Of a DNA stretch of 48,006 bases, positions 23,233-32,509 are shown piece by piece; within the stretch, counting starts at the first letter, position 1, and every line of letters begins with the position of its first letter. The notes under the pieces are model-generated. The model made no database searches and was not told the DNA's origin. It was given only the letters and a program-made list of their open reading frames with translations. The stretch spans positions 1 to 48,006 of the forward strand of contig PWLR01000091.1 in assembly GCA_003558435.1 (NCBI GenBank). The letters run 5' to 3'. Both the position numbers and the translations under genes were made by a program. The DNA comes from Nitriliruptoraceae bacterium (lineage in GTDB: Bacteria; Actinomycetota; Nitriliruptoria; Nitriliruptorales; Nitriliruptoraceae).

Positions 23233-25905
23233 GTGGCCCAGAACCTCGTCATCGTCGAGTCGCCCGCCAAGGCCAAGACCATCGAGCGCTACCTCGGCTC
23301 CTCGTACAAGGTGTTGGCGTCGTACGGCCACATCCGTGACCTCCCGCGTTCGAACTTCGCGATCGAGTTCGAGGACGACGGCGAGTGCAAGCTGGTCTAT
23401 GAGGTTCCGGAGAAGTCGAAGAAGCACGTCGCCGCGTTGAGGAAGGCCGCGAAGTCCGCCGACACCGTCTGGCTCGCCCCGGACCTCGACCGCGAGGGTG
23501 AGGCGATCGCCTGGCACATCGCGGAGATCCTCGACCTCGACCTCGCCCAGACCAACCGCGTCACCTTCGACGAGATCACCGAGCCCGCGATCAAGGCCGC
23601 CTTCCAGGCGCCGAGGTCGCTGAACACCGCCCTCGTCGATGCGCAGCAGGCGCGACGCGCCGTGGACCGGATCGTCGGCTACCGCCTGTCGCCGGTGCTG
23701 TGGCGCACGGTCGCCTCCGGCATCTCGGCCGGGCGCGTGCAGTCGGTCGCGTTGCGGATGCTGGTCGACCGTGAGGACGAGATCCGCGCCTTCGTTCCGG
23801 AGGAGTACTGGAGTTTCCCGTCCGCCTTCGCCCGGTCACGTGCTGGCGCCCCCGAGATCGACGCGAACCTGTTCGCCGTCGGCGAGCAGAAGATCGCCAC
23901 GCCCAAGGACCTCGAGGACAAGAGCGAGGGGCGCAGGGCCAAACTCCTGGTGGTCCGCAACGAGGCCGACGCGACCCAGCTCGCGGAGCGGGCCCGGGGG
24001 CTCGACTACACCGTCGCCGAGGTCCGCCGCACCGAGGCCAAGCGTCAGCCCAAGCCCCCGTTCAAGACCTCGACGTTGCAGGGCGAGGCGTCCAAGTACG
24101 GTTTCTCCGCGCGACAGACGATGGCCGTGGCCCAGCAGCTCTACGAGGGCATCAACCTCGGTGGCGAGCAGGTCGGACTCATCACCTACATGCGTACCGA
24201 CTCGCTGAACCTCTCGGATCAGGTGCTCGGGGAGATCAACAGCTACGTCGGTGAGCACTACGGCCAGCGCTACGGCATCGACAAGCCGCGGCGCTTCGCC
24301 GGCAAGACCAAAGGCGCGCAGGAGGCCCACGAGGCCTGCCGTCCGACCTCGATCGCCCGCTCCCCGGAGCGGGTGCGCCGCTACCTCTCCTCGGAGCAGG
24401 CGCGGCTCTACGAGCTGATCTGGAAGCGCACGGTCGCCACGCAGATGGCGCCGGCGGTCTTCGACCGGGTCAGCGCGGACGTCATCGGCGAGGACGCGCA
24501 GGGCACCATCACCCACCGTGTCACCGGCCAGGTCGAGAAGTTCGACGGGTTCCTACGTGCCTACCGCGCCGTCCGGGACGAGGACGAGGGCGACGAGGAC
24601 CTCTCGGATCAGCTCCCGCAGCTCGAGGAGGGCCAGGTCCTGCACCTCGCCACGCTCCTACCCGAGCAGCACGAGACCTCCCCACCACCGCGCTACTCGG
24701 AACGCACGCTCGTCGAGGCACTCGAGGAGGAGGGCATCGGTCGACCGTCCACCTACGCCTCGATCATCTCCACCCTCGAGCAGCGCGAGTACGTGCTCAA
24801 GGAATCGCGCCGGTTCTTCGTCACCGACCTCGGCGAGGTCGTGGTGTCGTTCCTCAAGGCGCACTTCCACGAGATCGTGGATCTTCAGTTCACCTCGCGG
24901 ATGGAGTCGACCCTCGACGAGATCGCCACGGGTGATGAGGAGTGGAGCACCACGGTCAGCCGCTTCCTCGACGAGGTCGACGAATGGGTCCGTGAGCGCA
25001 AGCCCGAGCGGCCGCGCCTCCCGCTCTACCACCCCGCGGACTGTCCCGTCTGCGACGCGCCGATGGAGCGGGTGTTCTCCGGCAAGTCCAAGCAGTGGTT
25101 CGCATCCTGCAACCGGTGGCCGGACTGCGACGGCACGCTGCCGCTCGAGGACGACGGTTCGGTCGGCGAGCCCGAGCCCGAGCCGGAGCCGGACGAGGAC
25201 GTCCGGTGCCAGATCTGTGAGAAGCCGATGCTGCTGCGCAGCGGCAAGTTCGGCAAGTTCTACGGTTGCATCGACTACCCGAAGTGCAAGGGCATCCGCA
25301 ACGTCCAGCACCGCCTGATGTACCGCAACGACGACGACGAGATCGTGCCCTTCCGTTCGCCGACCGATCCGGAGAACAGCTACCTGGAGCGCCGGACCTC
25401 GCGCTACGGCAAACCGTTCGTGGGTTCGACCGGTTATCCCGACGACGTGTTCGCGGTGTGGTCGCTGCCCATCGCCTCCCCGTGTCCCGAATGTGGCTCG
25501 CCCCTGCGTCCACCGCCCAAGAACCGCAAGGAACCGGTCGCGATCTGCACGCACCCGAAGGTCAACCACGTCTTCGAGACCGACGACTTCGACGTGCCGT
25601 CGGTCGCGACCTGGACCGTGGTCGGGGGCGTGCCCAAGTACGACCCGGAACTCGGCGGCGAGGCGATCGACAAGGAAGAGGTCCCGGCGCCGATCCCGTT
25701 GCGCCTCACCGGCACACAGAAGCCGCCGGTGAAGAAGAAGGGCACGAAGAAGACCTCCAAGAAGACGGCGTCGAAGAAGGCCACCGCGAAGAAGACGACG
25801 GCCAAGAAGAAGACCACCGCCAAGAAGACCGGGGCGCGCAAGACCTCCCGCAAGAGCGCCGCGAAGACCACCGCGAAGGAACCGGCGGCCAAGGACACCC
25901 CCTAG
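23233..25905 (+). CDS. topA: DNA topoisomerase I
   Basis: An 890-residue type IA topoisomerase that relaxes negative supercoils. The TOPRIM domain opens with LVIVESPAKAKTIERYLG and contains the metal-binding DLDREGEAIAWH. The catalytic Tyr is Y319 in GLITYMRTDS. The C-terminal half has Cys-rich elements (CPVCDAPM ... CNRWPDC; CQICEKPM ... CIDYPKC; CPECGSPL), although the last one lacks a full set. The final 60 residues are a Lys/Thr/Ala repeat tail (KKTTAKKKTTAKK), typical of actinobacterial TopA and known to aid DNA binding and processivity. The start is GTG 23233 with GGAAGGA upstream; the frame is open further 5' but not coding-like. It stands next to tmk and holB, as in Streptomyces. Confidence 0.95.
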   Translation: MAQNLVIVESPAKAKTIERYLGSSYKVLASYGHIRDLPRSNFAIEFEDDGECKLVYEVPEKSKKHVAALRKAAKSADTVWLAPDLDREGEAIAWHIAEILDLDLAQTNRVTFDEITEPAIKAAFQAPRSLNTALVDAQQARRAVDRIVGYRLSPVLWRTVASGISAGRVQSVALRMLVDREDEIRAFVPEEYWSFPSAFARSRAGAPEIDANLFAVGEQKIATPKDLEDKSEGRRAKLLVVRNEADATQLAERARGLDYTVAEVRRTEAKRQPKPPFKTSTLQGEASKYGFSARQTMAVAQQLYEGINLGGEQVGLITYMRTDSLNLSDQVLGEINSYVGEHYGQRYGIDKPRRFAGKTKGAQEAHEACRPTSIARSPERVRRYLSSEQARLYELIWKRTVATQMAPAVFDRVSADVIGEDAQGTITHRVTGQVEKFDGFLRAYRAVRDEDEGDEDLSDQLPQLEEGQVLHLATLLPEQHETSPPPRYSERTLVEALEEEGIGRPSTYASIISTLEQREYVLKESRRFFVTDLGEVVVSFLKAHFHEIVDLQFTSRMESTLDEIATGDEEWSTTVSRFLDEVDEWVRERKPERPRLPLYHPADCPVCDAPMERVFSGKSKQWFASCNRWPDCDGTLPLEDDGSVGEPEPEPEPDEDVRCQICEKPMLLRSGKFGKFYGCIDYPKCKGIRNVQHRLMYRNDDDEIVPFRSPTDPENSYLERRTSRYGKPFVGSTGYPDDVFAVWSLPIASPCPECGSPLRPPPKNRKEPVAICTHPKVNHVFETDDFDVPSVATWTVVGGVPKYDPELGGEAIDKEEVPAPIPLRLTGTQKPPVKKKGTKKTSKKTASKKATAKKTTAKKKTTAKKTGARKTSRKSAAKTTAKEPAAKDTP

Positions 25906-25990
25906 CGCCCCGGCTGCCGGCCGTGCGCTCGGTCGTGCGGTTCGGCACCCGAGGCGGAACGCAACGGGTGACCCTCGGTAGTCTCGACGG

Positions 25991-28066
25991 ATGAACGAGG
26001 ACGGTCCGGGGGCCCATCTCCCCGCTGAGCCCGGCGACCGAGGTGCGACCTCGGCCGTCTACCGGTCGTTGTTCCGGAACCGTCCGTTCCGCAACATGGC
26101 GCTCGCCACCCTCAGTTCGGCGATGGGCGATTGGATCGGGTTCCTCGCGATCATCGCACTGACGGCCACCCTGCTGGGCGGATCGAGCGCGGCGCTGTTC
26201 GGGGTCTCGGGGATCATGGTCGCCCGGGTGGTGCCGAGCCTGCTGATCGCCCCCGTGGCCGGCATGTTCGTCGACCGGTGGGACCGCAAGCGGGTGCTGA
26301 TCTGGACCGACATCGGTCGCGGGGCCGTGATGGCGATGATCCCGTTCACCGACGAGTTCATGACGCTGGTGTTCGCGACGTTGCTGATCGAGGTCATGTC
26401 GTCGCTGTTCGCCCCGGCCAAGGACGCGGTGCTCCCGAGCCTGGTCAAGGACGAGGAACTGGTCGCAGCCAACCAGGTCAACCTGCTGACCACCTACGGG
26501 ACGCTGCCGCTCAGCGCCGCGCTGTACTCGCTACTGGTGCTCGCGGCGGTCACGTTCGCCCCCGAGGGCAGCTTCCTCGCCGATCGTCCCGTGGCGCTCG
26601 CGATCTGGTTCAACGCCCTGTCGTTCTGGGTCTCGGCGCCGCTGCTCGCCCGGTTGACGTTCCCGAAGCCCACCGCCCGGCGCCCCGACGAACCGTTGGA
26701 GCAGCAGGGATCGTGGGAGTTGCTCAAGGAGGGTTTCCGTTTCGTCGGCGGGCAGCCGGTGATCCGGGCGCTGATCCTGGGGGTCATGGTCGCGTTCGCC
26801 GCGGCGGGCGCGGTCATCACCACCGGCGAGTTCTTCGCCCGCCTGCTGAACGCCGGGCAGCCCGGGTACGGGGTCCTGGTCTCGGCCGTCGGGGTCGGGC
26901 TGATCCTCGGGCTGCTGTTCGCGGACCCGATCACCCGGCGCGTGCGCCCCGAGAGACTGTTCGCTCCCGGCATCGGGGTCGCCGGTGCGGCGCTGATGGT
27001 GACCGCGGCGATGCCGACCCTGCTGGCTGCCCTGCCCCCGGCGGCGATGATGGGTGGTGGCGCGGGGGTGTCGTTCATCGTGGGGTACACGGTGCTGCAG
27101 CAACGCGCGGACGACCGCATCCGCGGTCGGACCTTCGGGGCGTTCAACTCCGGGGTCCGGTTGGCCATCTTCGGTTCGACCATCGCCGTGCCCTTCCTGA
27201 TCGCCGTGGTCGGTCAGGAACGTCGCATCGACGGTGTCTACCCCTACGTGTTCGGGGGGATCCGCTACACCCTGATGGGTGCCGGCGCGCTGGCCGTCCT
27301 CGGTGCCGTGCTCGTCGGTCGGTCGCTAGCGAAGGCGCTGCACGCCGAGACGCTCGGCCTGACCGACGACGAGGACATCCCGCTCGTCGTCGACAGCGGG
27401 GTGTTCGTGGTCTTCGAGGGCGGGGACGGCACCGGAAAGACCACCCAGATCCGCCTGCTGCGCTCCGCGATCGAACGTGTCGGTCACCTCGCGGTCGTCA
27501 CGCGCGAGCCCGGGGGCACGCGGCTGGGCGAGCAGGTGCGCGAGCTGTTGCTCTCCCGCTCATCCGAGGACATGGACGCCCGGACCGAGGCCCTGCTGTA
27601 CGCCGCCGCACGGGCCCAGCACGTCCGGGAGATCATCGTTCCGGCGCTCGAGCGCGGTTCGATCGTGCTGTGCGACCGCTACGTCGACTCGTCCATCGCC
27701 TACCAGGGGGCCGGTCGCGGACTCGGCGAGGAGGCTGTCGCGCAGCTCAATCGGTGGGCCACGGAGTCGTTGCGACCGGACCTGACCGTGCTGCTCGACA
27801 TCGACCCCACCGCGGGTCTGGAGCGGGCCGTCGGTGACGGGGTCCCGGATCGTCTGGAAGCTGCGGGACTCGAGTTCCACCGCGAGGTCCGGGCGGCGTT
27901 CCACCGCCGTGCGGATCTCGACCCGGACCGCTACCTGGTGCTCGACGCCACCCGGCCCGTCGAGGAACTGCACGCCAAGATCCGATCGGCGGTGCTGCGC
28001 CGGATGGACCTGCCGTCGGCGATCCCGGTCGCTGAGCCGATCCGGACCTCCGAGCGTCGCTCGTGA
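25991..28066 (+). CDS. tmk: MFS-like membrane domain fused to thymidylate kinase
   Basis: A 691-residue fusion. Residues 35-455 form an MFS-like domain with about ten to twelve membrane segments, including the loop signature GMFVDRWDRKRVLI. Residues 470-680 are a complete dTMP kinase: P-loop FEGGDGTGKTT, the DR-Y motif CDRYVDSSIAYQG, and a LID-like region around VGDGVPDRLE. It should phosphorylate dTMP to dTDP at the membrane. Similar long Tmk proteins with a membrane-like N-terminus occur in Streptomyces. No separate tmk is in the window, so this is probably the essential enzyme. Its stop overlaps the holB start (GTGA). Confidence 0.9.
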   Translation: MNEDGPGAHLPAEPGDRGATSAVYRSLFRNRPFRNMALATLSSAMGDWIGFLAIIALTATLLGGSSAALFGVSGIMVARVVPSLLIAPVAGMFVDRWDRKRVLIWTDIGRGAVMAMIPFTDEFMTLVFATLLIEVMSSLFAPAKDAVLPSLVKDEELVAANQVNLLTTYGTLPLSAALYSLLVLAAVTFAPEGSFLADRPVALAIWFNALSFWVSAPLLARLTFPKPTARRPDEPLEQQGSWELLKEGFRFVGGQPVIRALILGVMVAFAAAGAVITTGEFFARLLNAGQPGYGVLVSAVGVGLILGLLFADPITRRVRPERLFAPGIGVAGAALMVTAAMPTLLAALPPAAMMGGGAGVSFIVGYTVLQQRADDRIRGRTFGAFNSGVRLAIFGSTIAVPFLIAVVGQERRIDGVYPYVFGGIRYTLMGAGALAVLGAVLVGRSLAKALHAETLGLTDDEDIPLVVDSGVFVVFEGGDGTGKTTQIRLLRSAIERVGHLAVVTREPGGTRLGEQVRELLLSRSSEDMDARTEALLYAAARAQHVREIIVPALERGSIVLCDRYVDSSIAYQGAGRGLGEEAVAQLNRWATESLRPDLTVLLDIDPTAGLERAVGDGVPDRLEAAGLEFHREVRAAFHRRADLDPDRYLVLDATRPVEELHAKIRSAVLRRMDLPSAIPVAEPIRTSERRS

Positions 28067-29223
28067 GCGACGGTCCCTGGAACGCGGTGCTGGCCCAACC
28101 CGCAGCCACGGCGGCGTTGCGTGCGGCGCTCGCCAACGACGAGCTCGCCCACGCCTGGCTGCTGGTCGGACCCGCCCATGTCGGTCAGGTCGAGATCGCA
28201 CGGGCCCTGGGCGCGGCGCTCAACTGTCCCACCCCGGCGGCCGCCGACCTCGGCTGCGGGAGTTGTTCCGCGTGCCGGCGGATCCTCGCTGACAGGCATC
28301 CCGCGATCGCGGCACTCGAACCGGAGGGCGCGTTCCACCGGGTCGACGAGGTTCGCGATTGGATCCATGACGTCTCGCTGACGATGACCGAAGGGCGCCG
28401 GCGGGTGGTGCGCGTCATCGCCGCGGACCGCATGAACATCCCGGCGCAGAACGCCTTCCTGAAGATCCTCGAGGAACCACCTCCATCGGTGGTCTGGATG
28501 CTGGAGGTCGAGGACGACTCGGTGCTGCTCGACACGGTGATCTCTCGGTGCCGTCGGCTGGACCTGGTGCCGTTCGGGCCGGAGGCGCTGATGCAGCGCG
28601 CCCGCGAATGGGAGGTGCCCGCCGAGCATCAGGAGGCGCTGGTGCGCGCCTCGATGGGCTTGCCGGAGCGGCTGCGCGACCTGGCGGACCCGGACGTCGC
28701 CGCGGCCCGGTGGCGCCACCTGGCCATCCTGGACCGACTCGCGACCGGCGGACCGGGGCAGGTGGTGCCACTCGCCAAGGAGTTGGTCACGTGGTCCAGG
28801 GGACGCGCGGTCCCGCTGAAGGAGAAGCACGCCCGGGAGCTGGCCGAGAAGGAAGAGGAGTTCGGCGTCGAAGGGCCCCGGGGGTGGCCCCCCGGGGTCA
28901 GGCAACGGCTCGTGAAGGCGCATGATCGGCTGGAGAAGCAAGAGCTCCGGCGATCGCTCGACATCGTGTTGGACGACCTCGGCAGCTACCTGCGCGACCT
29001 GCTCGCCGTACAGTCGGGTGCTGCCGCCGGAGCGCTGGTCAACATCGATCACGAAGCGGCGCTGTATCGGGATGCACTGCGCCTGCCGGCCCCCGCGGCC
29101 GTGCGGGGGATCAGCGCCGTCGCGGCCTGTCGCGACGCCCTCGACCGCAACGGGGCCCCCGAACTCCAGCTCGAACGCCTGTTGCTCGCGCTGGCACTGC
29201 CGATCTACGCGACGTCGGCCTGA
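28063..29223 (+). CDS. holB: DNA polymerase III delta' subunit
   Basis: A 386-residue clamp-loader delta' subunit, part of the complex that loads the beta clamp on DNA. It has the AAA+ layout: AWLLVGPAHVGQVEIARAL in the Walker A position, a zinc module (CGSCSACRRI with an upstream Cys), IAADRMNIPAQNAFLKILEEPP (sensor region) and the SRC motif (VISRCRRL). The P-loop Lys is Gln here, so this subunit should not bind ATP, in line with the structural role of delta'. Residues 255-300 form a charged, helical insertion rich in Glu and Lys. The GTG start overlaps the tmk stop, so both genes form one operon. Confidence 0.9.
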   Translation: MSDGPWNAVLAQPAATAALRAALANDELAHAWLLVGPAHVGQVEIARALGAALNCPTPAAADLGCGSCSACRRILADRHPAIAALEPEGAFHRVDEVRDWIHDVSLTMTEGRRRVVRVIAADRMNIPAQNAFLKILEEPPPSVVWMLEVEDDSVLLDTVISRCRRLDLVPFGPEALMQRAREWEVPAEHQEALVRASMGLPERLRDLADPDVAAARWRHLAILDRLATGGPGQVVPLAKELVTWSRGRAVPLKEKHARELAEKEEEFGVEGPRGWPPGVRQRLVKAHDRLEKQELRRSLDIVLDDLGSYLRDLLAVQSGAAAGALVNIDHEAALYRDALRLPAPAAVRGISAVAACRDALDRNGAPELQLERLLLALALPIYATSA

Positions 29224-29237
29224 CGGCCGGCTGACCG

Positions 29238-29269
29238 CGAGGCCTGACCGGCCCGCCGGTCAGGCCTCG
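29238..29269. terminator. Bidirectional terminator between holB and the SRPBCC gene
   Basis: A perfect 14-base stem, CGAGGCCTGACCGG (29238-29251) with CCGGTCAGGCCTCG (29256-29269), closed by a CCCG loop. It lies 15 bases after the holB stop and its right arm includes the stop codon of the converging SRPBCC gene. One of the strongest hairpins in the window. Confidence 0.8.
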
Positions 29270-29736
29270 TGATCGACCAGTTCGCCGCCGGCCAGTCTGG
29301 CGAGATCGTCGCCGGCGCGGGCGAGCCGTGCCTTGCCCTTCGAACGGGTGGCGCTCGACAGGATCGGTTCGATCGGTTTGAACAGCAATGACCGGACCCG
29401 GATCCGGATGCCGTAATGGGTCGCGCTCCCGGCGGGATCATCGCTGATCGTCACCGTGCCGTCGCCGCTCAGGGGTCCGTCGGTCACCGCGACGACCAAC
29501 CGGTGTGGCGCCTCGCGCTCGAGCACGGTGAGTGTCACCACCAGAGGTCGTAGCGGCGGCCGGGTGTCGAAGGTCAGCCGTGCGCCGCCCAGATCGTCGC
29601 CATGTCCACCCAGCGCCTGCGCATCACTGATGGCGGGCCACCACTGGGACCAGGTCGTGAGGTCGTTGACGACACTCCAGAGTGCATCCGGCCCGGGCGT
29701 CGTCCGCCAGGTTCCCGTGATGGTGATCGCTCCCAC
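29260..29736 (-). CDS. SRPBCC/polyketide cyclase-like protein
   Basis: A protein of about 158 residues with the START/SRPBCC fold. The first strand ITITGTWRTT leads into the signature helix region ALWSVVNDLTTWSQWWPAIS, followed by strands with FDTRPPLRPLVVTLTVLE, VVAVTDGPLSGDGTVTI and a long C-terminal helix (KARLARAGDDLARLAGGEL). Such proteins bind hydrophobic ligands; the ligand here is unknown. The start is GTG 29736 with GAGG eight bases upstream. A GTG at 29790 would add an acidic 18-residue extension. Confidence 0.75.
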   Translation of the reverse strand: MGAITITGTWRTTPGPDALWSVVNDLTTWSQWWPAISDAQALGGHGDDLGGARLTFDTRPPLRPLVVTLTVLEREAPHRLVVAVTDGPLSGDGTVTISDDPAGSATHYGIRIRVRSLLFKPIEPILSSATRSKGKARLARAGDDLARLAGGELVDHEA

Positions 29737-29896
29737 CTCGTCGTCCTCATCGTCGGCAGCGACCCCCACGCTAACCGCCGGGGATCGCACCAGGGTGAGC
29801 CCGGCCGGGCCAGGGGCATGGGCGGGGAAGGGGGCGGGCTCGGCGAACGTGCCGGCTCGCTACCCTTCGCCCGTCCGTCCCCCTGTGGGCGGACGT

Positions 29897-29969
29897 GCTG
29901 GGGTAGCTCAGTCGGCAGAGCAGCCGCCTCGTAAGCGGCAGGTCGAGGGTTCGATTCCCTTCCCCAGCT
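29897..29969 (+). tRNA. tRNA-Thr (anticodon CGT)
   Basis: A complete cloverleaf can be folded. Acceptor GCTGGGG (29897-29903) pairs with CCCCAGC (29962-29968). The D stem is GCTC/GAGC. The anticodon stem GCCGC/GCGGC encloses CTCGTAA with anticodon CGT at 29930-29932. The T arm has loop TTCGATT. It reads ACG threonine codons. The 3' CCA is not precisely encoded. It stands alone between protein genes. Confidence 0.95.
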
Positions 29970-30050
29970 CCCAGGTGCGGTGCGATCGTGTTCCCCGCGC
30001 CCCACCTCGGGGCCAGGCGACCGGTGACGCCGATCGGTGGGTGGCTCGTA

Positions 30051-30902
30051 TCAAGGGTTCGCCCGCGCGAACGCGGCCGCCGCCTCGATCTGGTCCCGGG
30101 TCGGACGGACGCGGGTGTAGAGCACGAACTGCTCGGCGGCTTGCAGCGCGGCGACCTCGGCGCCGGTGATGACCGGCTTGCCCGCAGCTCGGGCCCGCGC
30201 GATCAGTGGGGTCTCGGCGGGTGATGCGACCACGTCGAAGATGGTCGTGGCCCCGTCGATGACCGATCCGGGAAGCGGAAGCGAGTCCGCATCCTCGCCT
30301 CCGGCCATGCCCACGGGGGTCGCGTTGACCACGAGGCGGGGGTCGAGCCCGTCGGCCCGGGACCGCCAGTCGTAGCCGTAGCGATCCGCGAGGTCACCTC
30401 CCGTGGTCTCGTTGCGGGAGACGATCGTGCCCGACTCGAAGCCCCCGTCACGGAGTGCGGCGACCACCGCCTTGGCCATGCCGCCGCTGCCGCAGACCAC
30501 GAACGGGGTGCTCGGGGGTACCCGACGGTCGGCCAGCAGGTGTGCGATGGCCAGGTAATCGGTGTTGAAGGCCTCCAGGTGTCCGTCGGTGTTCACGATC
30601 GTGTTCACCGACCGGATGCTCGCCGCCGAGCCGTCGACCGTGTCCACGAGCGCGAGGCAGGGCTCCTTGAACGGCATCGAGATGCTGCAACCCCTGATGC
30701 CGAGCGCACGCACACCGGCGATCGCGGCCTCGAGGTCGCTCGTGGTGAAGGCCTTGTAGAGGTAGTCGAGCTCGAGCGCCGCGTAGAGGTGGTTGTGGAA
30801 CCGCGTGCCGTGGTTGCCCGGCCGAGCTGCCAGGGAGATGCACAGCTGGGTGTCCTTGGAGATCCGGGATCGGCTCGGCTCGGTCGGTGTCGTATCGGCC
30901 AT
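30051..30902 (-). CDS. Shikimate dehydrogenase-like protein (AroE/YdiB family)
   Basis: A 283-residue protein with the two-domain AroE fold. The N-terminal substrate domain has SISMPFKEP, with the catalytic Lys, and FNTDYLA, with the catalytic Asp. The NAD(P) domain has VVCGSGGMAKAVVAAL and NATPVGMAGG. AroE reduces 3-dehydroshikimate to shikimate. The opening SKDTQLCISLAARPGNHGTRFHN marks an actinobacterial subgroup that often exists beside a standard AroE, so it may be a quinate/shikimate dehydrogenase paralogue. The ATG at 30902 is supported by GAAGGAG seven bases upstream. No other shikimate-pathway gene is adjacent; DAHP synthase is 8 kb away. Confidence 0.82.
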   Translation of the reverse strand: MADTTPTEPSRSRISKDTQLCISLAARPGNHGTRFHNHLYAALELDYLYKAFTTSDLEAAIAGVRALGIRGCSISMPFKEPCLALVDTVDGSAASIRSVNTIVNTDGHLEAFNTDYLAIAHLLADRRVPPSTPFVVCGSGGMAKAVVAALRDGGFESGTIVSRNETTGGDLADRYGYDWRSRADGLDPRLVVNATPVGMAGGEDADSLPLPGSVIDGATTIFDVVASPAETPLIARARAAGKPVITGAEVAALQAAEQFVLYTRVRPTRDQIEAAAAFARANP

Positions 30903-30972
30903 CCGTTCGCTCCTTCGCGTGCCTCGATACCCGGACCTCGCATCCTCCAGCAGAGCCGCTCGGACATGGCGT

Positions 30973-30990
30973 GGCCGTGACCGAACGGCC
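30973..30990. promoter_or_regulatory. Inverted repeat upstream of the sugar ABC operon
   Basis: GGCCGT (30973-30978) and ACGGCC (30985-30990) form an inverted repeat with a 6-base spacer. It lies 150 bases before the substrate-binding protein gene and just ahead of a TTGGAC hexamer (30994-30999). It could be an operator for a sugar regulator. No regulator gene is adjacent, so this is tentative. Confidence 0.25.
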
Positions 30991-31139
30991 GAGTTGGACC
31001 TCACCGGGAGCTGTCAGAGTCAGTGGCGGATAGGGAACCGACTATCGCCGTCGTGGGAGAGTTCCGGCGGGGGCGATGGGGCTCGGGCTGCTCGATGGTC
31101 GAGGTCCTCCAGGTCGGGCGACGAATCGAGGAGGATCCC

Positions 31140-32489
31140 GTGAAGAGAGCGTTGGTGGCGGTGGCCGCATGTGCGTTGTTGCTCGCAGCATGTGGGGATG
31201 GCAACGGCGAGGAGGATCCGCTCGCCGGCCTCGATGCCAACGGCGACAACGGCGACAACGGCGAGGAGCCAGCCGGTGACGTCGATCCCGAGGACCCCGA
31301 CACGGTCCCCGACGACGCGGTCGAGATCTTCAGCTGGTGGACCGGAGCGGGTGAGGAAGCGGGTCTGCTCGCCCTGATCGACATGTTCGAGTCCGAGTAC
31401 GGCCACGAGGTCGTCAACTCGGCCGTGGCGGGTGGCGCAGGAACGGACGCGCAGGCGGTGCTCACGAGCCGGATGCAGGCCGGACAACCGCCGTCGTCGT
31501 TCCAGATCCACGCGGGTCGGGCGCTACTCGACCAGTGGGTGGCCGCTGACGCCATGGAGCCCCTCAACGACCTCTACGACGAGGAGGGCTGGTGGGAGGT
31601 GTTCCCCGACGAGCTGCTCGAGATGACCACCGACGAGGACGGCAACATCTACTCGGTCCCGGTCAACGTGCACCGATCCAACGTGCTGTTCACCAACACC
31701 CAGGTGTTCGAGGACAACGACCTGACGCCGCCGACCACCTTCGACGAGTTCTTCGAGGTCGCGGACGCACTCGAAGCCGCCGGTGTGACCCCGCTGGCGC
31801 TCGGTGACAACGAGAGCTGGACCCTGCTGCACACCTGGGAGACGGTCCTGCTCGGGACGGTCGGCCCGGAGACCTACCAGGCACTGTTCGACGGCGAAGC
31901 GGACTGGCAGAGCCCGGAGGTGGTCGAGTCGTTCGAGAACCTCGAGCGGATGTTCGGCTACATCAACGACGACCACTCGGCCCGGAACTGGCAGGACGCG
32001 GCCCAGCTTGTCGCCGAGGGCGAGGCAGCCATGAACATCATGGGTGACTGGGCCCAGGGCTACTTCTCGACGGATCTGGAGATGGAGCCCGAGACCGACT
32101 TCGGCTGGGAGCCCACACCGGGGACCGATGGCAGCTTCATCACCGTGGTCGACACCTTCGGGTTGCCCGAGGATGCACCGAACCGCGAGGGAACGCTCGA
32201 CTGGCTGCGCGTCCTCGGCTCGGTGGAGGGCCAGGACACCTTCAACCCCCTGAAGGGCTCGATCCCGGCACGGCTCGACGGCAACATCGCGGAGTACAAC
32301 GAGTACGGCCAGGACACCTACAACGACTTCCAGGACGACTCGCTGGTGCCCTCGCTGGCCCACAACAGCGCGGCGCCCCCGAACTTCACGGACGCCGCGA
32401 TGTCGGCGGTCGTCGAATGGATGGCGCAACGCGACGCCGAGAGGTCGGCCGAGCAACTCGAGCAGGCGGCGGACGACTTCCTCCGCTAG
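31140..32489 (+). CDS. Sugar ABC transporter substrate-binding lipoprotein
   Basis: A 449-residue extracellular solute-binding protein of family 1. The start GTG 31140, with GAGGAGGA at 31128-31135, gives a lipoprotein signal: KRALVAVAACALLLAAC, with the lipidated Cys in the LAAC lipobox. An acidic Asp/Glu/Gly/Asn linker of about 40 residues follows, then the binding domain starting VEIFSWWTGAGEEAGL. Aromatic residues (SWWTG, GWWEVFP) fit a carbohydrate site. It heads an operon with two permease genes and an AGE-family isomerase. The strongly acidic composition is notable but common in salt-tolerant actinobacteria. Confidence 0.9.
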   Translation: MKRALVAVAACALLLAACGDGNGEEDPLAGLDANGDNGDNGEEPAGDVDPEDPDTVPDDAVEIFSWWTGAGEEAGLLALIDMFESEYGHEVVNSAVAGGAGTDAQAVLTSRMQAGQPPSSFQIHAGRALLDQWVAADAMEPLNDLYDEEGWWEVFPDELLEMTTDEDGNIYSVPVNVHRSNVLFTNTQVFEDNDLTPPTTFDEFFEVADALEAAGVTPLALGDNESWTLLHTWETVLLGTVGPETYQALFDGEADWQSPEVVESFENLERMFGYINDDHSARNWQDAAQLVAEGEAAMNIMGDWAQGYFSTDLEMEPETDFGWEPTPGTDGSFITVVDTFGLPEDAPNREGTLDWLRVLGSVEGQDTFNPLKGSIPARLDGNIAEYNEYGQDTYNDFQDDSLVPSLAHNSAAPPNFTDAAMSAVVEWMAQRDAERSAEQLEQAADDFLR

Positions 32490-32509
32490 CCGCAGCCGAG
32501 GAGGGTGGG

